Below are positions 1-9,251 of a stretch of DNA of 64,000 nucleotides, piece after piece. The stretch comes from V1-33 sp039795165 (GTDB taxonomy: Bacteria; Verrucomicrobiota; Verrucomicrobiia; Verrucomicrobiales; V1-33), in assembly GCA_039795165.1 (NCBI GenBank), contig JBDKER010000024.1:1-64000 (forward strand), given 5' to 3'. How positions within the stretch are numbered: position 1 is the first letter of the stretch; every line of letters begins with the position of its first letter. The translations under genes were made by a program, and so were the position numbers. Below the pieces are notes generated by a model, which saw only the letters and a list, made by a program, of their open reading frames with translations, was not told where the DNA came from and did not search any database.

Positions 1-131
1 AGGCCGCCGCCATTGCCAAGAAGGGCCACAAGGAAGGACTCAGCCTCCGCGAGGCCGCCATCGCCAGTGGCTACCTCACCGGCGAACAGTTCGACCAATG
101 GGTCGTCGCGGAACGGATGACCCGGCCTTGA
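1..131 (+). CDS. fumC: Class II fumarate hydratase, C-terminal end (partial)
   Basis: Only the last 42 residues are present; the reading frame is open from base 3 to a TGA at 129-131. They read as the C-terminal helical domain of class II fumarase: a lysine-rich AAAIAKKGHKEG stretch, then LREAAIASGYLTGEQFDQWV, which matches the family ending (LREAAL..GYLT..EFD.WV). The enzyme interconverts fumarate and malate in the TCA cycle. Aspartate ammonia-lyase and other superfamily members end similarly, so fumarase is likely but not certain. The next gene begins 87 bases downstream on the same strand. Confidence 0.75.
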   Translation, partial: AAAIAKKGHKEGLSLREAAIASGYLTGEQFDQWVVAERMTRP

Positions 132-218
132 TTTGCCGGACCGTTTCCCTCCCCGGAAACTTTCCGGGAAGAAAGTGGCGGATGTGGTCGCTATGGTTTA
201 TGGAGATGCCCTCTTGAT

Positions 219-1787
219 ATGAAGCGTTCCCTGATGCTGCCGATGATGACGACCCTGCTGCTCGCGGGGGAGGGGATGGCTGCGCCCGGGGGAGGTGAGG
301 TGGACCGGTTGGCGGCGGAGGGATGGCTGGGTGGGGCGGGGCAATTGCTGGAGATTTCGCAATGGGTACAGGATGGCCTTGCGGCCGAGGATCCGGCGGC
401 TGCGCTGGAGGCGCTTGCCGGTCTGGCGCGGTCGGCGCGGGAGACTGGGCAGCGGGAAGTCTGCATGGAAGCGGAGATTGGCTGGCTGCGGCTGGCGATG
501 GCTGATGCTGATGCGGATGCGGGGGATGCGCTCGAGGAACTGGCGCGGCGTGCGCGCGACTGGGGATTGCCCCGGGAAGAAGCGCGGGTGTGGTCGTGGC
601 GGGCGTCGATTTTCGAAGATGACGGCGACTGGCTGGCGGCGTTTTTTGCGCACGACCGGGCGAGTCAGGCGGCGCTGGCTGGTGGTCTGGACAACCGTGC
701 GGTGGCTGCGTTGCTGGCGATGGCGCGTCTGTGCCGGGAGCATGAGCATCCATGGCGGCTGCAGCATCAGTGGGCGAGGATCGACCATCTGCTGGCGGGT
801 AGGCTTGACCGATTGGACCGCGAGACGCGGAAGATGCTGGCGGAGGAACGGGCGGCGTCGGCGGTTCTGCTGGGGACCGTGCCGCCATTGCCGCGGGCTC
901 CGTCTGGTCCTGTACTGAACCCATCCGAGGCATCCGCGATGGTGGCGCGGTCGCATGGCGAAATTGCGCGGACGAGATTTTTTCTGTCGAATCCGACTGC
1001 CGAGACGGTGGTGGGGGAACTGCGGGCGGAATCGCGGGCGGGAGGTGCGGCGGTGTGGCAGGCGGATGAAGGCGGTCAGGTCCTCACGTTCGGGGCGGGC
1101 GATGAGGAATCGGCTGCTCCTGCTGTGACGGTGCGGCCGCTCACGCTGCGGCCGGGGGAGACGGTGAGTCTGTATCTCGAGCAGATGCCGCGGGCGGGGG
1201 ACAATCAGGTGGGGATCCGCTGGCAGGGCAAAGGTCTGGCTGGGGCGTCGGCGGAATTCTTCTTCAGTGAGCGGGTGGCGGCGTCGGCCATGGTGAGTGG
1301 AGGGAATCTGAATACGGTGCCTGGCTGGCCGGTGCCGTTGTATCATGAGATCAACCAGCGGGCGGGCGGGGTGAGGGTCGAGGATCTTTCATTTATGGCG
1401 TCCGAGCCGTGCCGTCTGGAGGTATTCGATGGCGATGCGCGCAGCGTGGCGGGATTTCCTTCGACGAGACTGCTCGCGGTGGATGAGGAAGGCGACGGAC
1501 AATTCCGCGGTCCGGGCGATGTGGTGCTGTCGGATGAGAATGGCGATGGGATGCCGGATGTGCTCGTGGGCGACCGGAGCCGGAGCCTTGAAGTGTGGGC
1601 GTGGCCGCTGCGGGGGGGCTCGGGCGAACCGGTGACGGTGGCGGCGCGGCTGCGGCGTGAGGTCCGGAGCGGCGGAGGTTGGCGGACCGATGTGGAATCC
1701 GGGATTCGTCCGGCGGTGGGACCGCGGCGGCGGTCAGTAGGGAACGGGACGCAGACGGTGGAAGAGACGGGCACGGTCCGGCGCTGA
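219..1787 (+). CDS. Exported protein of unknown function with calcium-loop-like motifs near the C terminus
   Basis: This 522-residue protein begins with a short basic N terminus and hydrophobic segment (MKRSLMLPMMTTLLLAGEGM, then an AAP cleavage-like site), so export is predicted. Residues 30-240 are alanine- and arginine-rich and look helical, possibly tetratricopeptide-like. The C-terminal third looks beta-rich and contains DEEGDGQFRGPGD and DENGDGMPD, which resemble aspartate-rich calcium-binding loops of secreted Verrucomicrobia proteins. No catalytic motif was recognised. Its last 54 bases overlap the end of the convergent metallophosphatase gene. Function is unknown. Confidence 0.7.
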   Translation: MKRSLMLPMMTTLLLAGEGMAAPGGGEVDRLAAEGWLGGAGQLLEISQWVQDGLAAEDPAAALEALAGLARSARETGQREVCMEAEIGWLRLAMADADADAGDALEELARRARDWGLPREEARVWSWRASIFEDDGDWLAAFFAHDRASQAALAGGLDNRAVAALLAMARLCREHEHPWRLQHQWARIDHLLAGRLDRLDRETRKMLAEERAASAVLLGTVPPLPRAPSGPVLNPSEASAMVARSHGEIARTRFFLSNPTAETVVGELRAESRAGGAAVWQADEGGQVLTFGAGDEESAAPAVTVRPLTLRPGETVSLYLEQMPRAGDNQVGIRWQGKGLAGASAEFFFSERVAASAMVSGGNLNTVPGWPVPLYHEINQRAGGVRVEDLSFMASEPCRLEVFDGDARSVAGFPSTRLLAVDEEGDGQFRGPGDVVLSDENGDGMPDVLVGDRSRSLEVWAWPLRGGSGEPVTVAARLRREVRSGGGWRTDVESGIRPAVGPRRRSVGNGTQTVEETGTVRR

Positions 1788-4694
1788 GGGATCGGTGATG
1801 CTGCCCGCACCTTCCGCGGGGAACTCGGCATTCTGCACCGTTTCCCAGAAGACGAGGTCGCTGCTGGCTTCGAGCTGATAGGTGACGGCTGGCTGGACGT
1901 GGTTGATGTGGAAGGCGGTGCCGCCCGGGACGGGTCCGGCGAACGAGAGGATCAGACGATCATTGGCATCGGCGGGCGAGAATCCGGCGACGTATTCGCA
2001 GCGGTTGTCCTGGCCATCTGCGTCCGGATCGTCGGCGGCTCCGAGGCCGAGATTTCCGAACGAAGCCAGTTCCCATGTGTCCGGGAGGAGATCACCATCG
2101 CTGTCGCGCAGAGCAGTGAGCGCAATGGTGACTGGTGCGCTGAATTCGCGGCCGTCGCTGACGCGGAACGTGCAGTTGTCCGTGCCGCTCCATCCGGGAT
2201 CCGGCGTCCAGACGAGCCGGGGGAAGGCGCCCGTGAGGGTTCCATGAGATGGAGGGGTCACGATGTCGGCTGTGAGCGCGTCGCCATCGGCATCCGAGGC
2301 GCTTAGAGCGAGCCCGGCGGGCAGGTTTTCGACGGTTTGCACATCGCGGGCGCTGATGACTGGCGGAGAATTGTGCACGATGCGGAAGCGGTCACGCACT
2401 TCCCCTGAGCTGTGGATGAAATGAAGGTCGAGCTGTTTTCCATTCACGTCCACGGCGACCGAGCCGAGCTGGGCGAGCGAGCGGATCATGGCCGGGTGAT
2501 TGAGTCCGTAGGTACTGCCTGTCTGTCCGGCGCTGCCGGTGACCGTGTAGACGGCTCCGGCATTGGCACCGATGACCTTGCGGTAGGCTCCGTCTCCGTC
2601 TGGCTGACCGTTTCCGGGCTGGACGACATGCTGAGCGGAATTGAACGAGCCGCTGAATCCGTAGTGGCCATTGAGGAATCGGCTGCGTTCATAGGCATGG
2701 CTGTGGCCATTGAGGACGAGGTCGACGCCGCGGCTTTCGAGAATGGGGAGAAGGATCTGGCGCATGTCCGTCATGCGGCCCGAGGAATCGCTCAGGCTAT
2801 CCGAATCGTGTGTTCCCTTGGTGTAGGGCGGGTGGTGCCAGAAGGCGATCGTCCATTCCTGCCGGTTGGCATCGAGGTCGGCGGCGAGCCATTGGGCCAT
2901 GGCACCTGCGGCGCTGCGCGGCGTGTCATGGGAATCGAGGCAGATGAAATGGGCATTGGCGTAATCGAACGAATAGTAGGCACGCACTCCGGATGGCAGG
3001 CCACCGCATTCCCCGGCAGAAGGCATGGAGAAGGCTGTGTAGTACGGACCGGTTTCGGTGGGAGAATCCGAATTGAAGGCCTCGTGATTCCCCATGCACG
3101 GCCAGACGGGAGAATTGCGCAGGGTGTCCGGGTAGATCCCGAAGAAGTTCGACTGGTATTCGCTGTCGAGGCCTGTGTTGTAGGCATTGTCGCCGAGGAG
3201 GACCACGAAGTCGGTATGCGGGTTGCCATTCCATGCCGCGAAGGCATCGCGCACGGCCCTTGCGTTGCTGTTGCCGGTGCCGCAGTCGCCCAGTGCCCAG
3301 AAGCGGAATGGACGAGCCGGGCCACGCGGGGGCGAGGTGGTGAAGAAGAGGCTACCGTCCGCCGCGAACTCGCCCCGGCTGTGTCCGACGGCATAATGGT
3401 AACGCGTGGCTGGGGTCAGGCCCGTGAGGCGGACGATGTGTTCCGTGGTGATGGCGGGGTCGCTGGTAGTCTGGTCGGGGGAATCCGGTCCGGTGCCCCA
3501 GCGCACCACGGAATCGGTGGGGACACTGGTACGCCAGCGGATGGTCATTTCCGTGGGTGCGGCGCGGTTGAGGTAGGGACCGCGGGTGAGTTCCGGTTCC
3601 ATCGCGGCGAGGCGGAGATCGAAGCTGAGATCGCTGCTTGTGGGCGAATCCTGATGGACTTCGACGGCGATGACGTTTTCGCCATCGACGAGGAGATCGG
3701 GATCGAGGGTGGCCGTGCGGAAGACCGAGACTTCCTCTGCAGCGGTGGCGGTCTGACTGGCCAGCGTTTCCGGTGTTATGGTTCCGGTGGGCATGGCGCT
3801 GCGCAGGACTTCCGTGCCATTGAGCCAGACGACGGCTCCGTCATCGCGCAGCAGTTCGAGCTGAAGGGAAGCGATGGCGTGGCGCTGGCTGACCGTGAAT
3901 TTCCGGCGGAACCATGTGGGGATGTTCTTCTGGATGCCCGGGGTATTCGGGTCCGTGTCGGTGAAGCCGGCGACGGTCACTTCATCGCCGTCGCCGTAGC
4001 CGATCTGGGCGCGTCCCGTGCGCCATGAGGAATCGTCGAAGGCAGCGGTGATCCATGCGGGGCCGGGATCGGTGCCTGTGTCGAGGAACTGCCATGCGGA
4101 TCCCTTGGGGATGAGAGCAGCGGGGGCCGTCGTGAGGCGGAGGTCGAAGCTGAGGTCCGAGCTTCCTGCGGAATCCTGATGGACTGCCACGGCGATGACA
4201 TTGGTTCCCGGGCGGAGGAGCGAGCCCGGAATGATCTGGCGGTGGAAGCGCGTCGTTTCGTCGTCGCCGCTGGCCGACTGTGCGAGGGTAGTGGCCGAGA
4301 TGGTGCTGCTCGGCATGTTGGTGCGGAAGACCTCGATGCCGTTGAGGTAGACGACCGCGCCGTCGTCGCGCAGCACCTCGAGCTGCAGTTCCGGGAAGGC
4401 GTCGGGATCCGCGACCGTGAATGTCCGGCGGAAGTAGCTGGCGATGAATTTGGAGCCCGCGTCCGGTCCGAAGCCGATGACGGTGGCTTCGTCGCCGTCG
4501 CCGTAGCCGAGCTGGGCTGGGCCGGCCGGCCATGCACTGTCGTCGAAATCCATGGTCTGCCATGGCTGGCTGCTGAGCGGGCCCTGATCCCAGTACTTCC
4601 ATGAGGAACCCGGCGGGATAAGGATTTCCTGGGCAATGGCGGGAATGGTGGCGAGCCATGTGGCGGCCACCGTGGAGGCGATGCGGGTGAACAT
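1734..4694 (-). CDS. Secreted modular metallophosphoesterase (purple acid phosphatase-like)
   Basis: This is a 986-residue protein with a signal peptide ending near ATIPAIA-Q. Two tandem beta-sandwich modules follow (about 24-190 and 194-370), sharing FDDS.W, IGYGDGDE and RDDGAVV.LNG. Next come a purple-acid-phosphatase N-terminal/fibronectin-like domain (about 374-455) and a calcineurin-like phosphatase domain. The metal-site motifs are GDCG near 467, GDNAYN near 498, GNHE near 532, HHPPY and GHSHAYER near 659. A cadherin-like domain follows (PPVISARDVQTVENL), then an aspartate-rich calcium repeat (DSDGDLLPDTWE) and the phylum-typical tail (YQLEASSDLVFWETV). It probably hydrolyses extracellular phosphate esters. 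The substrate cannot be read from sequence. Confidence 0.85.
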   Translation of the reverse strand: MFTRIASTVAATWLATIPAIAQEILIPPGSSWKYWDQGPLSSQPWQTMDFDDSAWPAGPAQLGYGDGDEATVIGFGPDAGSKFIASYFRRTFTVADPDAFPELQLEVLRDDGAVVYLNGIEVFRTNMPSSTISATTLAQSASGDDETTRFHRQIIPGSLLRPGTNVIAVAVHQDSAGSSDLSFDLRLTTAPAALIPKGSAWQFLDTGTDPGPAWITAAFDDSSWRTGRAQIGYGDGDEVTVAGFTDTDPNTPGIQKNIPTWFRRKFTVSQRHAIASLQLELLRDDGAVVWLNGTEVLRSAMPTGTITPETLASQTATAAEEVSVFRTATLDPDLLVDGENVIAVEVHQDSPTSSDLSFDLRLAAMEPELTRGPYLNRAAPTEMTIRWRTSVPTDSVVRWGTGPDSPDQTTSDPAITTEHIVRLTGLTPATRYHYAVGHSRGEFAADGSLFFTTSPPRGPARPFRFWALGDCGTGNSNARAVRDAFAAWNGNPHTDFVVLLGDNAYNTGLDSEYQSNFFGIYPDTLRNSPVWPCMGNHEAFNSDSPTETGPYYTAFSMPSAGECGGLPSGVRAYYSFDYANAHFICLDSHDTPRSAAGAMAQWLAADLDANRQEWTIAFWHHPPYTKGTHDSDSLSDSSGRMTDMRQILLPILESRGVDLVLNGHSHAYERSRFLNGHYGFSGSFNSAQHVVQPGNGQPDGDGAYRKVIGANAGAVYTVTGSAGQTGSTYGLNHPAMIRSLAQLGSVAVDVNGKQLDLHFIHSSGEVRDRFRIVHNSPPVISARDVQTVENLPAGLALSASDADGDALTADIVTPPSHGTLTGAFPRLVWTPDPGWSGTDNCTFRVSDGREFSAPVTIALTALRDSDGDLLPDTWELASFGNLGLGAADDPDADGQDNRCEYVAGFSPADANDRLILSFAGPVPGGTAFHINHVQPAVTYQLEASSDLVFWETVQNAEFPAEGAGSITDPSAPDRARLFHRLRPVPY

Positions 4695-4765
4695 GGGGAG
4701 AGAGCGGCGCAGCCGGGTAAGCTGGCATGTTCATAGCAGAAAGCCCTGCCCTCCTTCAAGATCGA

Positions 4766-7051
4766 TCACTTCTGATCCCACGGAATAAGTGGCTTCGGCT
4801 GGGGCACGCGGCCGAGAGTACGGACGCCGGGTCCGGTGCCGCTGCGGCCAAGGTCCTGATCCATGGCGGCGGCCAGTTCCGTTAGGGAAGCAACCATGTC
4901 CGGGTGCTGGGCAGCCACATTGCGCGATTCGCCGGGGTCGTCGGCGAGGTGGTAGAGTTCCGGTCCGCCCTTGGCGTTGGCGGGTGTGCGTTTCTCCGTG
5001 GTGCTGCCGAAGTGGAGTTTCCATGGCCCCTTGCGGATCGCCATGAGCTTGAGTCCGCTGAAATAATGGAAGACATCATGGGCCGGCGGCGTGCCCGGAA
5101 TGCCGCGGAGGTGAGGCGAAATATCGATGCCGTCGAGGCGGCGGCCAGTGGGGAGTGGCGCTCCCGCGAGTGAGGCAAAAGTGGGCAGGATGTCGAGCAT
5201 GCCCATGACTTCCGGGCAATCGGTTCCGGCGGGAATGGTACCGGGCCACCATGCGAGAGCGGGCACACGCATGCCGCCTTCGAGGACCGATCCCTTGTGT
5301 CCGCGCAGAGGCGTATTGAGGGCGCGCGGAGTGCCGCCGTTGTCGCTCACGAAGAGGACGAGTGTGCGTTCGGCGAGATTGCTGGAGCGGATGGTTTCGA
5401 GAATGCGGCCGACGCTCCAGTCCACCTCTTCGACCCAGTCCGCGTAGATGCCGTGGGGCGATTTGCCGGCCCATGCCTTGCCCGGGTAGAGCGGGAAGTG
5501 GACCGCGTTGTGCGGCAGGTAGAGGAAGAACGGTTTGTCCTTGTGTTCGCTGATGAAGCGGACGGCTTCCGTGGTGTAGAGTTCCACGAGCGACTGCTGG
5601 TCGTCTGGAAGGACGCGCTTCACGACCTTCCCATTGCGGAGGAGTGGGAGCGGTGGCTGTCCCGGGCGGCCCACCTTCGGAAGTGGCTGGCCGAGGTCGC
5701 TCTTCACCCCATCCTGTGCCGGCCCCATGTCATTCGAATAGGGAAGACCGAAATGAAGATCGAAGCCCTGCGCATTGGGGAGGAATTCCGGTTGGTCGCC
5801 AAGATGCCATTTTCCGATGATGGCGGTGGCGTAGCCGGATCCGCGGAGGACTTCCGCGACTGTGGTTTCCGCAGGGTCGAGCCCAATGGGGTCGTTCGGG
5901 AAAAGCACATGGGGAATCGGCAGGACGCGCTTCGGGTAGCATCCGGTCATGAGCGATGCGCGCGATGGCGAGCAGACCGGGGCCGCGTAGAAGCAGCTGA
6001 GCCGCCGACCTTCCCGGGCCATGCGGTCGAGTTCCGGCGTGCGGTTCCGGGTCGATCCAAAGGGTCCGATGTCCGCGTAGCCGAGGTCGTCGATGTTCAC
6101 GATGACGAAGTTCGGGCGGGCTGGGACTGCCGTGGTGGTTGCAGGAGCCTGGACTTCCGATGGTGCGGAAGCTGCCGTGGCTTTTGCTGTGATCCATCCG
6201 AGCGACACGAGGAAGCGGTCGGCTTCCGTGATGGTCTGCGAGAGGTGGGGTTCCTGATTGAAGAAGCCGTGTCCGGCCTGCGCGTAGACATGGACATCGC
6301 AGCGGACGCCGGCTGTTTTCATGTCGGCTTCGAAGGCGCGCACGATGGGCACCGGCAGGAGGGCGTCGCGCCCGCCCGTGAAGATGGCCGTGGGTGGAGC
6401 CTTGGCGGTGATGTGGTGAGCGGGTGAGAATTCGCGGAAGCGTTCGCCGAGGCGGTCGTATCCCCAGCCCTCCGGTCCATTATGGAAGACGGGATTGAAG
6501 AGGAGCAGAGCATCAGGCCGGCAGGAGACTGAGAGATCGTCGGCGGGGTCGTCGAGCCCCGGAACGAGGGCAGTGAAGGCTGCGAGATGACCACCAGCCG
6601 AACCACCCGCGGCGGCGATGCGGCCGGGATCGATGCCGAGTTCCGCTGCCTTGCGGCGGACGAAGCGCAGGGCTGATTTGGCATCGGCGCAGCAGACCGT
6701 GGGTGGTCCCTTGTCGCCTTTGGGAATGGTGCGGTAGGCCACGCGGATGCCGACCATGCCGCGGCGGGCAAAGTGTTCGCTCTGCGGCTGGAATTGTTCC
6801 ACCCGGCCGCCGACCCAGCCACCTCCGAAGAAGAAGACGACGGCCGGTCGGCGGTCGGCCTGTTTCCAGTCAGTCGGCCGGTCGATATGAACGAGGAGGT
6901 CACGTCCATCGGCCTGCTTGTAGGCCATGGTTTCGGCAGCGGCGGCCTGCCGATGCCCGGTGAGCAAGGTAAGCACGAAGGCGAGGACGGCGACGAGCTG
7001 GCGGGGGGCGGCGAAGTCTCGGGAAGGCGTGGGCGGGAGCATGGCAGGCAT
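4766..7051 (-). CDS. Exported bifunctional protein: alpha/beta-hydrolase esterase fused to formylglycine-type sulfatase
   Basis: One open frame of 761 residues carries two enzymes. After a signal peptide (VAVLAFVLTLLTGHRQAAAAE) comes an acetyl-esterase-like alpha/beta hydrolase. It has FFFGGGWVGG as oxyanion-hole motif and GGSAGG around residue 150 as nucleophile elbow, with GRDALLPV and QAGHGF as candidate acid and histidine regions. From about residue 310 a type I sulfatase begins (NFVIVNIDDLGYADIG). CSPSRASLMTG near 358 is the signature in which Cys is oxidised to formylglycine, followed by GKWHLG and FLYLPHNAVHFP. The likely role is removal of acyl and sulfate decorations from polysaccharides outside the cytoplasm. 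It needs a sulfatase-maturing enzyme not encoded here. Confidence 0.88.
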   Translation of the reverse strand: MPAMLPPTPSRDFAAPRQLVAVLAFVLTLLTGHRQAAAAETMAYKQADGRDLLVHIDRPTDWKQADRRPAVVFFFGGGWVGGRVEQFQPQSEHFARRGMVGIRVAYRTIPKGDKGPPTVCCADAKSALRFVRRKAAELGIDPGRIAAAGGSAGGHLAAFTALVPGLDDPADDLSVSCRPDALLLFNPVFHNGPEGWGYDRLGERFREFSPAHHITAKAPPTAIFTGGRDALLPVPIVRAFEADMKTAGVRCDVHVYAQAGHGFFNQEPHLSQTITEADRFLVSLGWITAKATAASAPSEVQAPATTTAVPARPNFVIVNIDDLGYADIGPFGSTRNRTPELDRMAREGRRLSCFYAAPVCSPSRASLMTGCYPKRVLPIPHVLFPNDPIGLDPAETTVAEVLRGSGYATAIIGKWHLGDQPEFLPNAQGFDLHFGLPYSNDMGPAQDGVKSDLGQPLPKVGRPGQPPLPLLRNGKVVKRVLPDDQQSLVELYTTEAVRFISEHKDKPFFLYLPHNAVHFPLYPGKAWAGKSPHGIYADWVEEVDWSVGRILETIRSSNLAERTLVLFVSDNGGTPRALNTPLRGHKGSVLEGGMRVPALAWWPGTIPAGTDCPEVMGMLDILPTFASLAGAPLPTGRRLDGIDISPHLRGIPGTPPAHDVFHYFSGLKLMAIRKGPWKLHFGSTTEKRTPANAKGGPELYHLADDPGESRNVAAQHPDMVASLTELAAAMDQDLGRSGTGPGVRTLGRVPQPKPLIPWDQK

Positions 7052-7174
7052 GAAGCCAGCGGGGTGGTCGCCGGTAAAGTCCGCGAGTCCGGCGGAGGGG
7101 AGCGGAGCGTTCGCGTTTGCGTGATTCCGCCGCTGCGTGCAGTGCGCATGGCCCCTGCGGTGGCTCCTTCCGAC

Positions 7175-9232
7175 ATGTCACGAATCTACCAGCTGAAACG
7201 GCAGGCCTCCGGAATTCCGGAAGCGCCGCCCGAGACTGCCGCGATTGATTTTGCTGCGGAACTGAACCCGCAGCAGCTGGCCGCGGTGACCTCGCCGCCT
7301 GGCAAGGCCCTTGTGCTGGCGGGAGCGGGCAGTGGCAAGACGCGCACGCTGACCTACCGGGTGGCCTATCTGCTCGAGAATGCCATCGCTCCCCAGAATA
7401 TTCTGCTGCTCACCTTCACGAACAAGGCCGCCCGCGAGATGATGGAGCGGGTCGATGCCCTCCTGCCGGGCCGGACGGGCGGGCTGTGGAGTGGAACCTT
7501 CCACAGTGTCTGCAACCGCATCCTCCGCCGCAATGCCGCGGCCGCCGGACTGACCTCAGGATTCACGATCCTCGACGCCGACGATGCGAAGTCGCTTATG
7601 ACGAAAGTGATCCGCGAGAATGCGGAGATTGTGAAGCAGGTCGAGCAGGCCACCGGCGAGAAGTTTCCGAAGGCTCCGGTGATTCTGGGCATGCTCAGTT
7701 TTGCAGTGAACACGCGGACGCCGCTGGAGCGGGTGGTGCAGCAGCGCTTCAGTCCCAGTGCGGATGTGGTCGAAGGCATCTGCCGGATGGCGAAGCATTA
7801 TGAGAAGCGGAAGCGAGACGCCAATTCCGCTGACTTCGATGATCTGCTCACGCGGACCCTTGAGATGTTCCGCGCGCATCCCGAGGTCCTCGCCGAATAC
7901 CAGTACCAGTTTCAGTTCATTCTCGTGGACGAATACCAGGACACCAATCCTGTGCAGGGAGAGCTGATCGATCAGCTGGCGGGCGCACATGGGAATGTCA
8001 TGGTGGTGGGTGACGATGCGCAGAGCATCTATTCGTGGCGCGGGGCCGACTTTGCCGCGATCATTGGTTTTCCCGAACGGCATGCCGGCGCGCAGCTCTT
8101 CAAGATTGAAACGAATTACCGGAGCACGCCCGAGATCCTTGCGGTCGCCAATGCGGCCATCGGGCGCAACACGCGGCAGTTTGCCAAGGAACTGCAGCCC
8201 GCCTGTGCGAGCCGTCAGCAGAAGCCCGTGCTGGCGGCGCTCTACACGCCCGAGGAACAGGCGATGTTCGTGGCGCAGCGCATGCAGGAACTGCACGAGG
8301 AAGAAGGCATTCCATGGCACGAGATGGCCGTGCTTTACCGGGCGCATTTTCAGAGCATGGAAGTGCAGCTGCAGCTGACCCAGGCCGGCATTCCCTTTGT
8401 GGTGACGAGCGGGATCCGCTTCTTCGAGAGTGCGCACCTCAAGGATTTCACGGCCTACCTCCGGCTCGTGGTCAATCCGCGCGACGAGGCCGCCTTCGAT
8501 CGGGTGGTGCAGATGCTGCCGGGGGTTGGGGCCGGCACGGCGGCCAAGCTGGCGGCGGCATGGCACAGCAGTGACTTTGCGCGCACCTCGGTGCTGCCGC
8601 CCAGTTTTTCCGCGCTGCTCTCCAGCATCCGGGTGCCGGCCCGCGCTCAGAAGGATTGGGAACAGCTTGGCTACACCATGGATGAATTCCTCACCCCCGA
8701 GGGAGCATTGCAGCCGCCTTCCGTGCTGCTGCGGAGCCTCTGGGAAGGTGTCTATCAGAACTACCTGAAGACGTCGTATGACAATGCGGAGACGCGTGTG
8801 GAGGACGTGCTGCAGTTCATGAATTTCGCGGCGCGCTATCAGACGCTGCCGGAGATGCTCAGTGATCTTTCGCTGCTGAGCGGGCCGGAGCAGGCCAGTG
8901 GCGGGGATCAGGTCAAGGATTCCGAATGTGCGGTCCTTTCCACAGTGCACCAGGCCAAGGGACTGGAATGGAAGGTGGTTTTCCTTGTCTGGCTGACGCA
9001 GGGGATGTTTCCGAACATGCGGGCTGTCGAGGAAAGCGGCGAGGAAGGGCTCGAGGAAGAACGCCGTCTCTTCTATGTGGCCGTGACGAGGGCCCGCGAG
9101 CAGCTGCATCTGCTTTTCCCTCGCTTCTGGCCGAAGTCGTATGCCGGCGACCCATGGCAGCAACCGTCGCAGTTCCTCGAGGAAATTCCTGCCGGAGCAC
9201 TGGACGAATGGCGCATCGGCAGGGGATACTGA
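7175..9232 (+). CDS. UvrD/PcrA-type superfamily 1 ATP-dependent DNA helicase
   Basis: This is a 685-residue helicase with the ordered SF1A motifs: Q motif ELNPQQLAAV, Walker A AGAGSGKT (about 48-55), LTFTNKAAREM, Walker B VDEYQDTNPVQ near 252, GDDAQSIYSWRGA, ETNYRST, VHQAKGLEWKVVFL near 590 and FYVAVTRAREQL. Such enzymes unwind 3'-tailed DNA in repair and replication restart. The chosen start is the ATG of MSRIYQLKRQ. An in-frame ATG at 7148 would add nine residues, and neither has a clear ribosome binding site. The upstream region to 7052 is shared with the divergent esterase-sulfatase gene. A Rep-like role cannot be separated from PcrA/UvrD by sequence alone. Confidence 0.92.
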   Translation: MSRIYQLKRQASGIPEAPPETAAIDFAAELNPQQLAAVTSPPGKALVLAGAGSGKTRTLTYRVAYLLENAIAPQNILLLTFTNKAAREMMERVDALLPGRTGGLWSGTFHSVCNRILRRNAAAAGLTSGFTILDADDAKSLMTKVIRENAEIVKQVEQATGEKFPKAPVILGMLSFAVNTRTPLERVVQQRFSPSADVVEGICRMAKHYEKRKRDANSADFDDLLTRTLEMFRAHPEVLAEYQYQFQFILVDEYQDTNPVQGELIDQLAGAHGNVMVVGDDAQSIYSWRGADFAAIIGFPERHAGAQLFKIETNYRSTPEILAVANAAIGRNTRQFAKELQPACASRQQKPVLAALYTPEEQAMFVAQRMQELHEEEGIPWHEMAVLYRAHFQSMEVQLQLTQAGIPFVVTSGIRFFESAHLKDFTAYLRLVVNPRDEAAFDRVVQMLPGVGAGTAAKLAAAWHSSDFARTSVLPPSFSALLSSIRVPARAQKDWEQLGYTMDEFLTPEGALQPPSVLLRSLWEGVYQNYLKTSYDNAETRVEDVLQFMNFAARYQTLPEMLSDLSLLSGPEQASGGDQVKDSECAVLSTVHQAKGLEWKVVFLVWLTQGMFPNMRAVEESGEEGLEEERRLFYVAVTRAREQLHLLFPRFWPKSYAGDPWQQPSQFLEEIPAGALDEWRIGRGY

Positions 9233-9251
9233 GCGCAAACCTCCATTTTTC

